Positions 33,616 to 42,973 of a stretch of 64,000 nucleotides of DNA are shown here, piece after piece. Location: assembly GCA_002304925.1 (NCBI GenBank), contig DBPT01000007.1, positions 62,001-126,000 on the forward strand, in the 5' to 3' direction. The stretch is from Prolixibacteraceae bacterium UBA1413. Lineage in GTDB: Bacteria; Bacteroidota; Bacteroidia; Bacteroidales; Prolixibacteraceae. The position numbers and the translations under genes were made by a program. The notes beneath the pieces were generated by a model. That model did no database searches. It was not told the DNA's origin and saw nothing but the letters and a program-made list of their open reading frames with translations. Each line of letters opens with the position of its first letter. Within the stretch, counting starts at the first letter, position 1.

Positions 33616-36600
33616 ATGAAAAAAAAATGGATTTGGCACACGGACCCATTTCCGTGCATTACTAAAACCTGCAGAATTATGCGCTTAAGCTTGTTCTTTC
33701 TGACACTGATGACCGTCCAGGGGTGGGCCCTAGATACCTATTCCCAGGTAACCCGCCTTTCCCTGGACGTAAAGGACACGCGTGTGATTGACGTCCTTCA
33801 GGAAATTGAACAAAAGACGGAGTTTTATTTCCTTTTCAACCAGAAACTCGTCGATGTGGAGCGCCGCATCGACATGGAAATCCAGAACAAACCCATTGAA
33901 GAAGTCCTTTCGGAACTCTTCGCAGGCACCAATGTGAATTACCTGGTCATGAACCGCCAGATCGTGCTGACCACCGCCCGTCCTGAAGCCCTCAAACCTC
34001 AACAGCAACCCGTGGTGCTCACCGGTAAGGTGAACGACACTTCCGGGAGTGCCCTTCCCGGCGTTGCTGTTACTATAAAGGGGACCACCACCGGCACCGT
34101 CACCAATGCCGAGGGGATCTTCTCCCTGGCCAATGTCTCATCAGAGGCTACCCTGGTTTTCTCCTTCGTGGGCATGAAAACCCTGGAGATTGTCGCCGGG
34201 AACCGGACCACCATCAACGTGGTTATGGAGGAGGAACTTTTCGGGGTCGATGAGGTAGTGGTGGTCGGCTATGGTATCCAGAAGAAAAAACTGGTCACCG
34301 GCGCCACCCTCCAAGTCAAGGGGGAGAGTATTGAAAAACTTAATTCTTCCAGTGTGCTGGGCGCCCTGCAAAGCCAGTCCCCGGGGGTGTACATTACCCA
34401 AAGTTCCGGTCAGGTCGGCGAAGGGTATAACATCAATATCCGCGGTTTGGGTACTACAGGCAATTCGACACCTCTATACGTCATTGACGGAGTGGCTGGA
34501 GGGTCGCTGAATTCCCTCAACCCTAGTGATATTGAGTCAATCGACATCCTCAAGGATGCAGCTTCGGCGGCTATTTACGGCGCCCGCGCCGCCAATGGGG
34601 TCGTCCTGGTCACCACCAAGCGCGGAAAGGCCGGAAAGCTGAAAGCCACCTATGACGCTTACTACGGTATCCAGAATCCCATGACCAACGGCGTTACTAC
34701 ACTGAATGGCAAACAGTACATGGAAATCATCAACAAGGTGCTGCTGACCCAGGATCCTTCGGGAAGCCTCCTGTATAAATGGGAGGAAGAGCTTCCCGCC
34801 GCCTTGCTTGCCTCCATCAATAACGGCACCTGGGAAGGGACAAACTGGCTCGAGGAGGGGACCAACAAAAACGCACCCATTACCAGCCATGCGGTCAACC
34901 TCACGGGCGGATCCGAACAGTCGCGATTCGCCATGGGCTTCTCTTACCTCATTCAGGAGGGAACCATCGGATATCCCGCTACACCCCATTACGACCGCTA
35001 TACCGCCCGCATCAATTCCGACCACTCGCTCCTGAAAAAGAACGGCCGCGACATCATCAAATTGGGAGAAAACCTCATCTTCTCGAATTACAGCAAATCG
35101 GGGGTCAGCATCGGTGCCATGTATAGCAACAACGTCCGCAACTTGTTGAAAGCAAACCCACTGCAGCCCGTGTATAACATCGACGGCAGTTACTACCTCT
35201 ACGACAATATGGTGGCCGACGGATGGAATTTCGACCACGGTTCCGTCAACCCATTGGCTCAACTCGACTTCACCCGCAAAAACCGAAACTCCATCACCAA
35301 CCGCCTCCAGTCAAACGTTTTTCTGGAACTCTCCCCAGTAAAAAATCTTCTCTTCAAAAGCAGTCTGGGCTACGACTACTACCAGAACTCCTACCGTTAC
35401 TATGTTCCCAAATACGTTCTTTCGGCCCGTACCTCCAACGAAACTGACGATATCACACAGGGACAGTCATGGAACGCCAACTGGACATGGGAAAACACCC
35501 TGAATTATACCAGAAAGCTGGGGCACCACACTGTAGACTTGCTCCTGGGACAGTCGGTAGAGAAATGGGGCTACGGTGAGGGGCTCTCCATCAAGAATTC
35601 CAACTCCCTCTTCCCCGGATCTTACGACCACGCTTATATTGACAACTCACAGGGCCTCGACAACACCAACACCTCCATCAATGGGGCACCTTCCGACGCC
35701 GGCCGCCTCGCCTCCTTCTTTGGAAGAATGAACTACAACTACATGGAGAAATACCTGGCATCGTTAGTGATGCGCGCCGATGGTTCTTCCAATTTCGCCC
35801 GCGGGAATCGGTGGGGTTACTTCCCCTCGGTATCAGCCGGGTGGGTCATCTCCCAGGAATCCTTTATGGAAGGAACCTCTTCCATACTCAACTTCCTGAA
35901 ACTCCGCGGAAGCTGGGGTCAAAACGGAAATTGTAACATCGACAACTTCCAGTACCTGGCCACCATTGCCTTCAATACCAACGCCTATTTCTTTAGTGAT
36001 AAAAACAATCCCGCCACCGGGGCTTACGCCGACATCCTTCCCAACAAGAACGTGACCTGGGAAACCTCGGAACAGCTCGACCTGGGCTTTGACGCCCGTC
36101 TCTTTGCCTCCCGCCTGGGGGTTAACTTTGACTGGTACATCAAGAAAACCATCGATTGGCTCGTGGTTGCCCCCACCCTGGCTTCTTTTGGCACCGGAGC
36201 CCCCTTCATTAACGGCGGCGACGTCGAAAACCGCGGCGCCGAACTGGCTTTCACCTGGGACGACAAAATCGGCAAGGAGTTCACCTATGGTCTTGCCCTC
36301 AATATGGCCCATAACCAAAACAAAGTGCTCACCATCGCCAATGAGGAGGGCATTATCCATGGACCCGAAGCTATCATCGCCGAGAATACCACCGAATCCT
36401 TCCGCGTCGAAGTCGGATACCCCATGGGTTACTTCTGGGGATACAAGACTCTTGGGGTTTTCCAGAACCAGGCCCAGATAGACGAATTCCTGGCCAACGG
36501 CGGCGTTACCAAACAGGGCACCCCGAAACCTGGTGACCTCATCTTTCAGAATACCGACGGCAATGAGAAAATCGACGAAAACGACAAAACCTATATCGGT

Positions 36601-37104
36601 AATCCCCATCCCGACTATACCGGAAGCTTCTCGTTCAACTTCGCCTGGAAAGGTCTCGACCTTTCCATCACTGCCTATGGCGCCTTCGGACAGCAGGTCA
36701 TGAAGATGTACCGCTCCTATTCCGATACGCCCAACGACAACTACACCACCGAAGTCTATACCAAATACTGGACCGGCGAGGGCAGCACCAACCGTTATCC
36801 TTCCCTGGCCTATGGAAAACATCCTAACTTCGTCGATATCTCCGACATCTATGTCGAAGACGCCGATTATGTGAAACTCTCCAACGTCACCCTGGGTTAC
36901 AACATTAAGAATGCCTGGAGCAAACTCCCGGTCTCTCATTTCAGGGTTTATGTCACAGCCCAGAACCTTCTGACCCTCTCGGGTTACTCCGGAATGGACC
37001 CTGAAGTGGGCTACGGTGCCGGCTACAGCTGGGCCTCGGGTATCGACAATGGATACTATCCAGGTTCCCGGACTTTCCTCATGGGTGTCAATCTTAAATT
37101 TTAA
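33616..37104 (+). CDS. SusC-like TonB-dependent transporter with STN signalling domain
   Basis: Outer-membrane importer of 1162 residues. After the signal peptide (hydrophobic 23-38) comes an STN domain (about 46-117, RLSLDVKDTRVIDVLQEIEQ), which contacts FecR across the periplasm. A carboxypeptidase-regulatory-like domain follows (about 134-215, VLTGKVNDTSGSALPGVAV). The plug has EVVVVGYGIQKKKLVTGA and SIDILKDAASAAIYGARAANG, and the barrel ends in Phe (GVNLKF). The STN domain makes it both receptor and transporter. It is the third gene of a sigma-fecR-susC-susD unit. The glycan is unknown. Confidence 0.96.
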   Translation: MKKKWIWHTDPFPCITKTCRIMRLSLFFLTLMTVQGWALDTYSQVTRLSLDVKDTRVIDVLQEIEQKTEFYFLFNQKLVDVERRIDMEIQNKPIEEVLSELFAGTNVNYLVMNRQIVLTTARPEALKPQQQPVVLTGKVNDTSGSALPGVAVTIKGTTTGTVTNAEGIFSLANVSSEATLVFSFVGMKTLEIVAGNRTTINVVMEEELFGVDEVVVVGYGIQKKKLVTGATLQVKGESIEKLNSSSVLGALQSQSPGVYITQSSGQVGEGYNINIRGLGTTGNSTPLYVIDGVAGGSLNSLNPSDIESIDILKDAASAAIYGARAANGVVLVTTKRGKAGKLKATYDAYYGIQNPMTNGVTTLNGKQYMEIINKVLLTQDPSGSLLYKWEEELPAALLASINNGTWEGTNWLEEGTNKNAPITSHAVNLTGGSEQSRFAMGFSYLIQEGTIGYPATPHYDRYTARINSDHSLLKKNGRDIIKLGENLIFSNYSKSGVSIGAMYSNNVRNLLKANPLQPVYNIDGSYYLYDNMVADGWNFDHGSVNPLAQLDFTRKNRNSITNRLQSNVFLELSPVKNLLFKSSLGYDYYQNSYRYYVPKYVLSARTSNETDDITQGQSWNANWTWENTLNYTRKLGHHTVDLLLGQSVEKWGYGEGLSIKNSNSLFPGSYDHAYIDNSQGLDNTNTSINGAPSDAGRLASFFGRMNYNYMEKYLASLVMRADGSSNFARGNRWGYFPSVSAGWVISQESFMEGTSSILNFLKLRGSWGQNGNCNIDNFQYLATIAFNTNAYFFSDKNNPATGAYADILPNKNVTWETSEQLDLGFDARLFASRLGVNFDWYIKKTIDWLVVAPTLASFGTGAPFINGGDVENRGAELAFTWDDKIGKEFTYGLALNMAHNQNKVLTIANEEGIIHGPEAIIAENTTESFRVEVGYPMGYFWGYKTLGVFQNQAQIDEFLANGGVTKQGTPKPGDLIFQNTDGNEKIDENDKTYIGNPHPDYTGSFSFNFAWKGLDLSITAYGAFGQQVMKMYRSYSDTPNDNYTTEVYTKYWTGEGSTNRYPSLAYGKHPNFVDISDIYVEDADYVKLSNVTLGYNIKNAWSKLPVSHFRVYVTAQNLLTLSGYSGMDPEVGYGAGYSWASGIDNGYYPGSRTFLMGVNLKF

Positions 37105-37124
37105 CTTTTAAAGAACAGTAAGAG

Positions 37125-38816
37125 ATGAATAGAATAATTTATATCCTTGCCGCCCTGTTTCTTTTTTCGGGATGCGAAAGCTTCCTTGATACGGAAAGCT
37201 TCACTAAAAAGAATACCTCCAACTTTCCTGCCACCCAGGACGATGCCGAGCAGATGATCACCGGCATCTATGCCTCTATGAACGATTTGATCCGCAATCC
37301 TGAGGTACACCCCTTTTTCATGAGTGAGTTGTCGGGTGATGACCGTTTAGGGGGAGGGAGTACGAGTAACCGCGGGGCCCAGTCGCTCGACAGACTCCTC
37401 AACCCGGGGGTAAGTTTCTTCGAGGACCTCTGGCAAAGGCGTTATGCGGGCATCTTCCGAGCTAACATGGCTATTGAAACCGTGGACAACGTCACCGGAT
37501 GGGTCACCACGGGCAAACGGGAGCAACTGCTGGGCGAAGCCCATTTCCTCAGGGCTTACTTTTATTTCGACCTGGTACAGGCTTTCGGCCAGGTTCCCCT
37601 GGTCCTTGAACTCGACCCCCAGAATCTGCCCAAATCCCCGGCTGACGAAATCTATGCCCGGATTGCTTCAGACCTCAAAGAGGCCATTGCCCTCTTCCCC
37701 GCCACACCTTTCCCCAACTACGGCGCAGGACATGCCTCCAAATGGGCCGCCGAAGCCCTGATGGCCAGGGTTTACCTCTTTTATACCGGTTTCTATAAGA
37801 AGCCAGCCCTTCCCCTGGCAGACGGTGGATCCGTTTCCAAACAGGAGGTCGTTGCCTGGCTCGAAGACTGTATCCAAAACAGCGGCCACACGCTGGTCAG
37901 TGATCAGCGCAATATCTGGCCATATACCAACCCCTATACCGCTACCCACTACCACTATGCCAAAGATAACAACCTGGTCTGGGAAGGAGACGGCTGTAAG
38001 GAAACCATCTTCGCCCTTAAATTCTCCAACACCGGAGCCGAAGGATACTTTAACCGTATCGTCGAATTCTTCGGAATGAGGCTCTCAGGTGCCAATAACT
38101 TCCCCTGGATGCCGCAAGGCTATTCCAATGGCCCGGTCAGTACCAAACTGTGGGACGACTGGTCAGGCGATCCCGACTACGCCGGTGACTACCGCCTCCG
38201 GGGATCCATCTGCAGTGAGGCAGAGGAAATCCCCAATTACGCGGGTGACAAAACAAAAGAGGTGGAGAAAACCCGCCTGTGGGCCAAGAAATATCTCGGT
38301 GTGGGCGCCTATGAGGGAGACAACCTCATCACTTCCTTTGCCTATTTCTATGGCGGCATCAACAACCGCCAGCGGGGACTCACCTCCGACCTCATCCTGA
38401 TCCGCCTGGCTGATGTCTACCTCATGCATTCGGAACTCACCGAAACCCCTACCTACTTGAACAAGGTGCGCGAAAGGGCCAAACTGCCTCCCTATGGCAG
38501 CTACTCCCTCCAGAACCTGAAAAAGGAACGCCGCTTTGAGCTTTGCTTTGAAGGCCTCCGCTGGAACGATCTCCGCCGCTGGGGTGACGTCCAACAGATC
38601 GTCGCCAACCAGGAAGGTGTCGCCGTCACCAACCGCGGCGTTAAGGGAACCTTCACCTTCGGACAATTTGACTTCATGGAACGCTATGCCCAAACCGGCG
38701 GCGGATTCTGGAAAATCCCCGATGCCCAGGTGACCCTCTCCGAAGGCGTCCTGGAACAAAATCCCGGATGGGAAACCGCTTACGACTTCATAGCACTGCC
38801 TTATTACTCCAAATAA
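37125..38816 (+). CDS. SusD-like glycan-binding lipoprotein
   Basis: Surface lipoprotein of 563 residues, lipobox Cys17 (FLFSGCESFLDTES). Typical RagB/SusD features are ETVDNVTGW..REQLLGEAHFLRAYFYFDLVQAFG, ALMARVYLFYTGF and the C-terminal LKKERRFELCFEGLRWNDLRRWG. It starts 20 bases after susC and caps that transporter. A strong terminator closes the unit 30 bases after its stop. The ligand cannot be inferred because only one possible polysaccharide-active gene follows. Confidence 0.95.
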   Translation: MNRIIYILAALFLFSGCESFLDTESFTKKNTSNFPATQDDAEQMITGIYASMNDLIRNPEVHPFFMSELSGDDRLGGGSTSNRGAQSLDRLLNPGVSFFEDLWQRRYAGIFRANMAIETVDNVTGWVTTGKREQLLGEAHFLRAYFYFDLVQAFGQVPLVLELDPQNLPKSPADEIYARIASDLKEAIALFPATPFPNYGAGHASKWAAEALMARVYLFYTGFYKKPALPLADGGSVSKQEVVAWLEDCIQNSGHTLVSDQRNIWPYTNPYTATHYHYAKDNNLVWEGDGCKETIFALKFSNTGAEGYFNRIVEFFGMRLSGANNFPWMPQGYSNGPVSTKLWDDWSGDPDYAGDYRLRGSICSEAEEIPNYAGDKTKEVEKTRLWAKKYLGVGAYEGDNLITSFAYFYGGINNRQRGLTSDLILIRLADVYLMHSELTETPTYLNKVRERAKLPPYGSYSLQNLKKERRFELCFEGLRWNDLRRWGDVQQIVANQEGVAVTNRGVKGTFTFGQFDFMERYAQTGGGFWKIPDAQVTLSEGVLEQNPGWETAYDFIALPYYSK

Positions 38817-38846
38817 GGACGATCTCACTTTTGTTTTGTTGATTTC

Positions 38847-38884
38847 GAGGCTGCCCCGACAGGAGGCAGCCTCTGCTTTTTTTT
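38847..38884 (+). terminator. Intrinsic terminator of the sigma-susCD unit
   Basis: A 9-bp perfect GC-rich stem (GAGGCTGCC / GGCAGCCTC, 38847-38855 with 38865-38873), a 9-base loop and a run of eight T (38877-38884) give a classical factor-independent terminator. Confidence 0.93.
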
Positions 38885-39164
38885 ATCACGAAAATCCGTG
38901 AAATTGCGGTCCCCATCATTCAAAGTGCTTCTCCCGGGTCTTGTTGATGAAGATTTCACAAAGCGAGAATGAAATATTGTCATTATCACAGATTGTTTCC
39001 CGGAGTGTTGGCGGGAATGGATAAATGATTACATTTGAGAAATAGTAAGAATAAGACAATTGACTGACTCACTCATCAGAAGGTGCTTTTTATTGCGGGT
39101 TAACGGCCCGGGCTTGCCTTTGACCAAAAAAATACATTACTGACATAACAAAATAATTGAACAC
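38885..39164 (+). promoter_or_regulatory. Two candidate promoters before the beta-helix gene
   Basis: With the terminator this region makes a 348-base gap (38817-39164). P1: TTG 39008-39010, 19 bases, TACATTTG 39030-39037. P2: TTG 39093-39095, 19 bases, TGCCTTTG 39115-39122. Both have the -33/-7 spacing of Bacteroidota; P1 matches the -7 consensus exactly. Leaders would be about 120 and 35 bases. Confidence 0.6.
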
Positions 39165-41057
39165 ATGATGAAAGGAATATTCTCGAAAAAAACCGGCGGA
39201 CTTTTGCCTCTTTGCCGGCCAGTCAAGCTGATGCTTCTGATGTTAGCTGCCACTGGGTGGCTGACCACGGGCGCCCAGCCTTCCGGAGGGCCTTACGGTC
39301 CCATCCACCAGTCGTGGCCCGTTCCCAAAACGTCAGGAAAAATCATTTACGTGTCCCCCGACGGGAACCCCGATGCTCCGGGCGACCAGTTAGAAGTGCC
39401 TACAACCATTGAAAGTGCCCTGACCCGGGTGGTAACAGACGATGTCATTCTCCTGCGCGGTGGCACCTACCGTACCGGTGACCTCGAATTCAACCAGGGA
39501 ATCACCATACAGCCTTATAACGACGAACAACCGGTTTTTAAAGGCACCCTGGTGGCCGACCAGTGGCAGCGGCTCCGTGGCAACCTCTGGAAAACATCCT
39601 GGAAAACACTCTTCCGTGCCTTCCCCGACGACTGGTGGGTTCCCGACCGCCACGGTATGCGCACGCCCCTCCACACCTTCAACAACGACATGGTGTTCGT
39701 CGACGGCCGCCTCCTCCGTTCCGTGGGTTGGCCCGGCGAAATCGATGAAAACTCCTTTTACATTGATTATGAAAAGGGCTTCGTATACATCGGCACGAAC
39801 CCCGAAAACCGGTTGGTAGAAATTACCGCTTTCAACAGGGCTTTCTTCAGGGTGCTAAAAGAGGTCCATGGTAAGCAGAACGACCACAAGGGGGTTATTA
39901 TGCGTGGCATTACCCTCACCCAGTATGCCTATGCCGGGATGGAAATCGACGCACGCTTCCCCGAAGGCATCGCTGACCCTTCCACGTTTGGCAAGGATGT
40001 GGTAGGGTCCGTCTTCGAACATTGCACTTTCTCCTTCTGCGGAAGAGTGGGAGGCTACCTTCACGGCGACAACCTGGTGATGCGGAACTGCAAAGTCCAC
40101 GATACCGTTACAGAGGGGATTTACATCCAGTCGGCCAGCGACTGTCTCCTTGAGCGGAACATCTTTATGCGCAACAACCTCGATGATATCAGCGGCTATT
40201 ATCCTGCCGCCGTCAAGATCTTCAACCAGACCCACCGGGTGATTTGCCGCGATAACCTGGTCTGCGACCAGCCTCTGTCGAACGGCATCTGGTATGATGT
40301 GGGTAACGTCGACGGCCAGTTCCTCAACAACTGGGTAAAGGATGTGGGCACCAACCGGGGCGGCCCTTCCAACCCCAATGCCCACTGGGTCAATTACAAC
40401 GGCTTCTTCTTTGAAATCTCAAAGGGGGTGGTGTGTGCCGGCAACCTCTTCGAAAACTGCGACCAGGGGATTCACATCCTCAACAGCTCCAATGCTGTGA
40501 TCACCCAGAACACCTTTGTCAACAGTCCGATCGTCATCAGTCGGGATCTCCGCAGCGCTCAAGGCGACCATTTCGGATGGCATCCCTCTACCGGCCCCGG
40601 TGTTGACCAGCGGGAAGGTCACCAGGTCTTCAACAACCTTATGGTGGGTACCGACCAGTGCCGCGTTCCCCTTATGAAGGTCATGCAGCACACCGCCCTC
40701 TGCGGAAAACTCACCCGCTCCCCCCTGAGCCTTTTCGACCACAACACCTTCGTGAAGGATCCCGACGGCGGGGATTACCCCCTACTGGAATGGGCGCCGG
40801 TTCCCGTCGAAAATTGCCAGATGACCGCCTCCACTCCCGAGGAGATGCAGAAGGTATTCACAGGCGCCGCCGCCCATAACCTCGTCTATGAAACCAAAAA
40901 CCTGCCGCTCTTCAAAGGAATCCAAACGGGCAACTATGGGCTGAATCCCGCCTTCCCGGGTGCCGGAAATGCCATGACCCTCCCGGCCTACATCCGCGAA
41001 ATGCTTGCCCTGCCCGTTAAATACAAACCATATACGGGATCTTTTCCGGTGAAATAA
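39165..41057 (+). CDS. Secreted right-handed beta-helix protein, possible polysaccharide-active enzyme
   Basis: Secreted protein of 630 residues. Signal peptide is long (hydrophobic 22-37, ends TTGAQ). The chain then reads KIIYVSPDGNPDAPGDQ and LLRGGTYR, the usual opening of parallel beta-helix proteins. Many coil repeats follow, with short Asn/His-rich turns such as NLVMRNCKVHDTVTEGIYIQ and GIHILNSSNAVITQNTF. The fold is shared by pectate lyases, polygalacturonases and some xylosidase or fucosidase families (GH120, GH141), so the reaction cannot be set. It is the only possible degradative enzyme next to the second SusCD pair, which makes it the best clue to that substrate. Transcribed separately from its own promoters. 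Confidence 0.8.
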   Translation: MMKGIFSKKTGGLLPLCRPVKLMLLMLAATGWLTTGAQPSGGPYGPIHQSWPVPKTSGKIIYVSPDGNPDAPGDQLEVPTTIESALTRVVTDDVILLRGGTYRTGDLEFNQGITIQPYNDEQPVFKGTLVADQWQRLRGNLWKTSWKTLFRAFPDDWWVPDRHGMRTPLHTFNNDMVFVDGRLLRSVGWPGEIDENSFYIDYEKGFVYIGTNPENRLVEITAFNRAFFRVLKEVHGKQNDHKGVIMRGITLTQYAYAGMEIDARFPEGIADPSTFGKDVVGSVFEHCTFSFCGRVGGYLHGDNLVMRNCKVHDTVTEGIYIQSASDCLLERNIFMRNNLDDISGYYPAAVKIFNQTHRVICRDNLVCDQPLSNGIWYDVGNVDGQFLNNWVKDVGTNRGGPSNPNAHWVNYNGFFFEISKGVVCAGNLFENCDQGIHILNSSNAVITQNTFVNSPIVISRDLRSAQGDHFGWHPSTGPGVDQREGHQVFNNLMVGTDQCRVPLMKVMQHTALCGKLTRSPLSLFDHNTFVKDPDGGDYPLLEWAPVPVENCQMTASTPEEMQKVFTGAAAHNLVYETKNLPLFKGIQTGNYGLNPAFPGAGNAMTLPAYIREMLALPVKYKPYTGSFPVK

Positions 41058-41211
41058 TCCTTTTGTTGGTCAGGGCCAGGTACTTCCCGGTTCCCGCTCC
41101 GGTGATCCCATAGTGGGTTCAGTGTTACGGGAATCATCTGTTTAATTCTTTTGGGCCGGTGGGTGTAACGTTTTCTGTATTTCAGAGTCTGATAAGGAAA
41201 AACCAAGCATT

Positions 41212-42789
41212 ATGATCTCTTCTATTGTCGGGTTAAAAAGGGTTTTCCCTCTCCTGATCGCGGGATTGCTCTTTTTTCAGGGAATTCCTCTTTCAGCGCA
41301 GAAATCCGACAGAGGACTCCGGCGGATCACACCCGAACTGATGGAAAGACACATCGGCTTCCTCGCTTCCGACGAAATGAAGGGGCGCAAAACCCCTAGT
41401 CCGGAACTCGACCGGGCCGCCCAATACCTCGCTGACGAAATGGCATCACTGGGGATCGCCCCGGTCGGGGGCATCCGTTTCCAGGAAGTTCCCCTCCATA
41501 CAAAAAACCTGGACCAGGAGGGGTGTCTCTTTTCCATCACCCGGGAGGGGAAAACAAACAGTTTCAGGCTGAAGACCGACTATACCCCTTTTGATCTGAC
41601 TGCCGACACCCTGGTACAGGGCTCCCTGGTGTTTGCAGGATATGGAATCACTGCTCCGGAATATGGCTATGATGACTACCGCGATATCGATGTCAGGGGC
41701 AAAATTGTCCTGGTCATGAAACATGAACCGGGGGAGAAGGACGCCCTGTCGCGCTTTGACGGATTGAAGGAGACCCGCTACTCCCTGGCAGCCACAAAAA
41801 TGGAAAATGCCCGCAACCACGGGGCTGCCGGAATTCTCCTGGTCACCGACCCCCTCAACCATATGCTTCTCACCCCGCAGGGTTACCCCTGGCCCGGACT
41901 CTCCAAATTTCTCCCTTCCGACAACTTTTCGATAGAACTCAACCAAAACCGTGACCTCATTCCTTTTGTCCAGGTGGGGGAATCGGTCCTCAAAGCTCTT
42001 TTCGGAAGCGTCGACTCCCTCCGGAATATCCAACGCAGGATCGACACTTTGCTGACTCCCCATTCCTTTGAATTCCCCGGAACGGAAATACGCCTGAGAA
42101 CGGCCCTGTCGGTGAACCACTTCACGGCAAAAAACGTGGTGGGCATGATCGAAGGGCGCAAACGACGCCTGAAGGATGAAGTCGTGGTGATCGGAGCCCA
42201 TTATGATCATGTCGGCAGCCTGACGCAATTTAAGGAAGGAGAGGACAACATCTTCAACGGGGCCGATGACAACGCTTCGGGAACGGCAGGGGTGCTGGCT
42301 GTGGCCGGCGCCTTGGCCACGGGAAAAAAACCGGCACGCAGCATCCTCTTCATCCTCTTTGCCGGTGAAGAACTGGGCCTCTACGGATCGCGGCATTACT
42401 GCGAAAATCCCCTTGTCCCCCTTGAGCAAAGCGTGGTCATGCTTAATATGGACATGATCAGCCGCAACGGAAACGATACGCTGCAGCTCAGCGGACTGAA
42501 ATATAACCCTGACCTGGCAGCAATTCTGCTTGAAGAGGCCGAAAAAACGGAACTCCGGAATTATCCCGAAGGGGAGGACCATTTCCAGCAGAGCGACCAT
42601 TTCAACTTCTTCAGGAAGGGGGTGTCGAGCATCAACATCACCACCGGCCTACACACAGACTACCACAAGGTGAGCGATGATCCGGCCTCCGTGGATCCCG
42701 CCAAGGCGGCCAAAGTGGCTGCCCTGGTCTATCGGGTGGCCCGCCGTATCGCCGGGAACGACATCCGCCTCAAAACCGTCAACCCCTGA
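41212..42789 (+). CDS. M28 family zinc aminopeptidase with PA domain
   Basis: Secreted metallopeptidase of 525 residues. Signal peptide ends near residue 29 (PLSAQ). A protease-associated insert lies at about 135-235 (GYGITAPEYGYDDYRDIDVRG and AAGILLVTD). The catalytic domain shows the two-zinc ligands in order: IGAHYDHVG, NGADDNASGT, FAGEELGLYG, LNMDMISRNG and QQSDHFNFF. M28 enzymes of this kind remove N-terminal residues from peptides. It follows the beta-helix gene after 154 bases and probably has its own promoter. Nothing links it to glycan use beyond position. Confidence 0.93.
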   Translation: MISSIVGLKRVFPLLIAGLLFFQGIPLSAQKSDRGLRRITPELMERHIGFLASDEMKGRKTPSPELDRAAQYLADEMASLGIAPVGGIRFQEVPLHTKNLDQEGCLFSITREGKTNSFRLKTDYTPFDLTADTLVQGSLVFAGYGITAPEYGYDDYRDIDVRGKIVLVMKHEPGEKDALSRFDGLKETRYSLAATKMENARNHGAAGILLVTDPLNHMLLTPQGYPWPGLSKFLPSDNFSIELNQNRDLIPFVQVGESVLKALFGSVDSLRNIQRRIDTLLTPHSFEFPGTEIRLRTALSVNHFTAKNVVGMIEGRKRRLKDEVVVIGAHYDHVGSLTQFKEGEDNIFNGADDNASGTAGVLAVAGALATGKKPARSILFILFAGEELGLYGSRHYCENPLVPLEQSVVMLNMDMISRNGNDTLQLSGLKYNPDLAAILLEEAEKTELRNYPEGEDHFQQSDHFNFFRKGVSSINITTGLHTDYHKVSDDPASVDPAKAAKVAALVYRVARRIAGNDIRLKTVNP

Positions 42790-42973
42790 AACAATGAAAC
42801 GAGCATGTAACGGTATACACAAAAGGGCATGTTTATTGCCTCCATGCGAGTTACATGGGTATGAAGAATCCTCACATGCCTGTCTGTGTAAAATAACTGA
42901 AGAACTGGTCAATAATTAACAAATAATTAATGAAAATGCTTTTTACAAATTCTTAATATTTTAATTGACGAAA

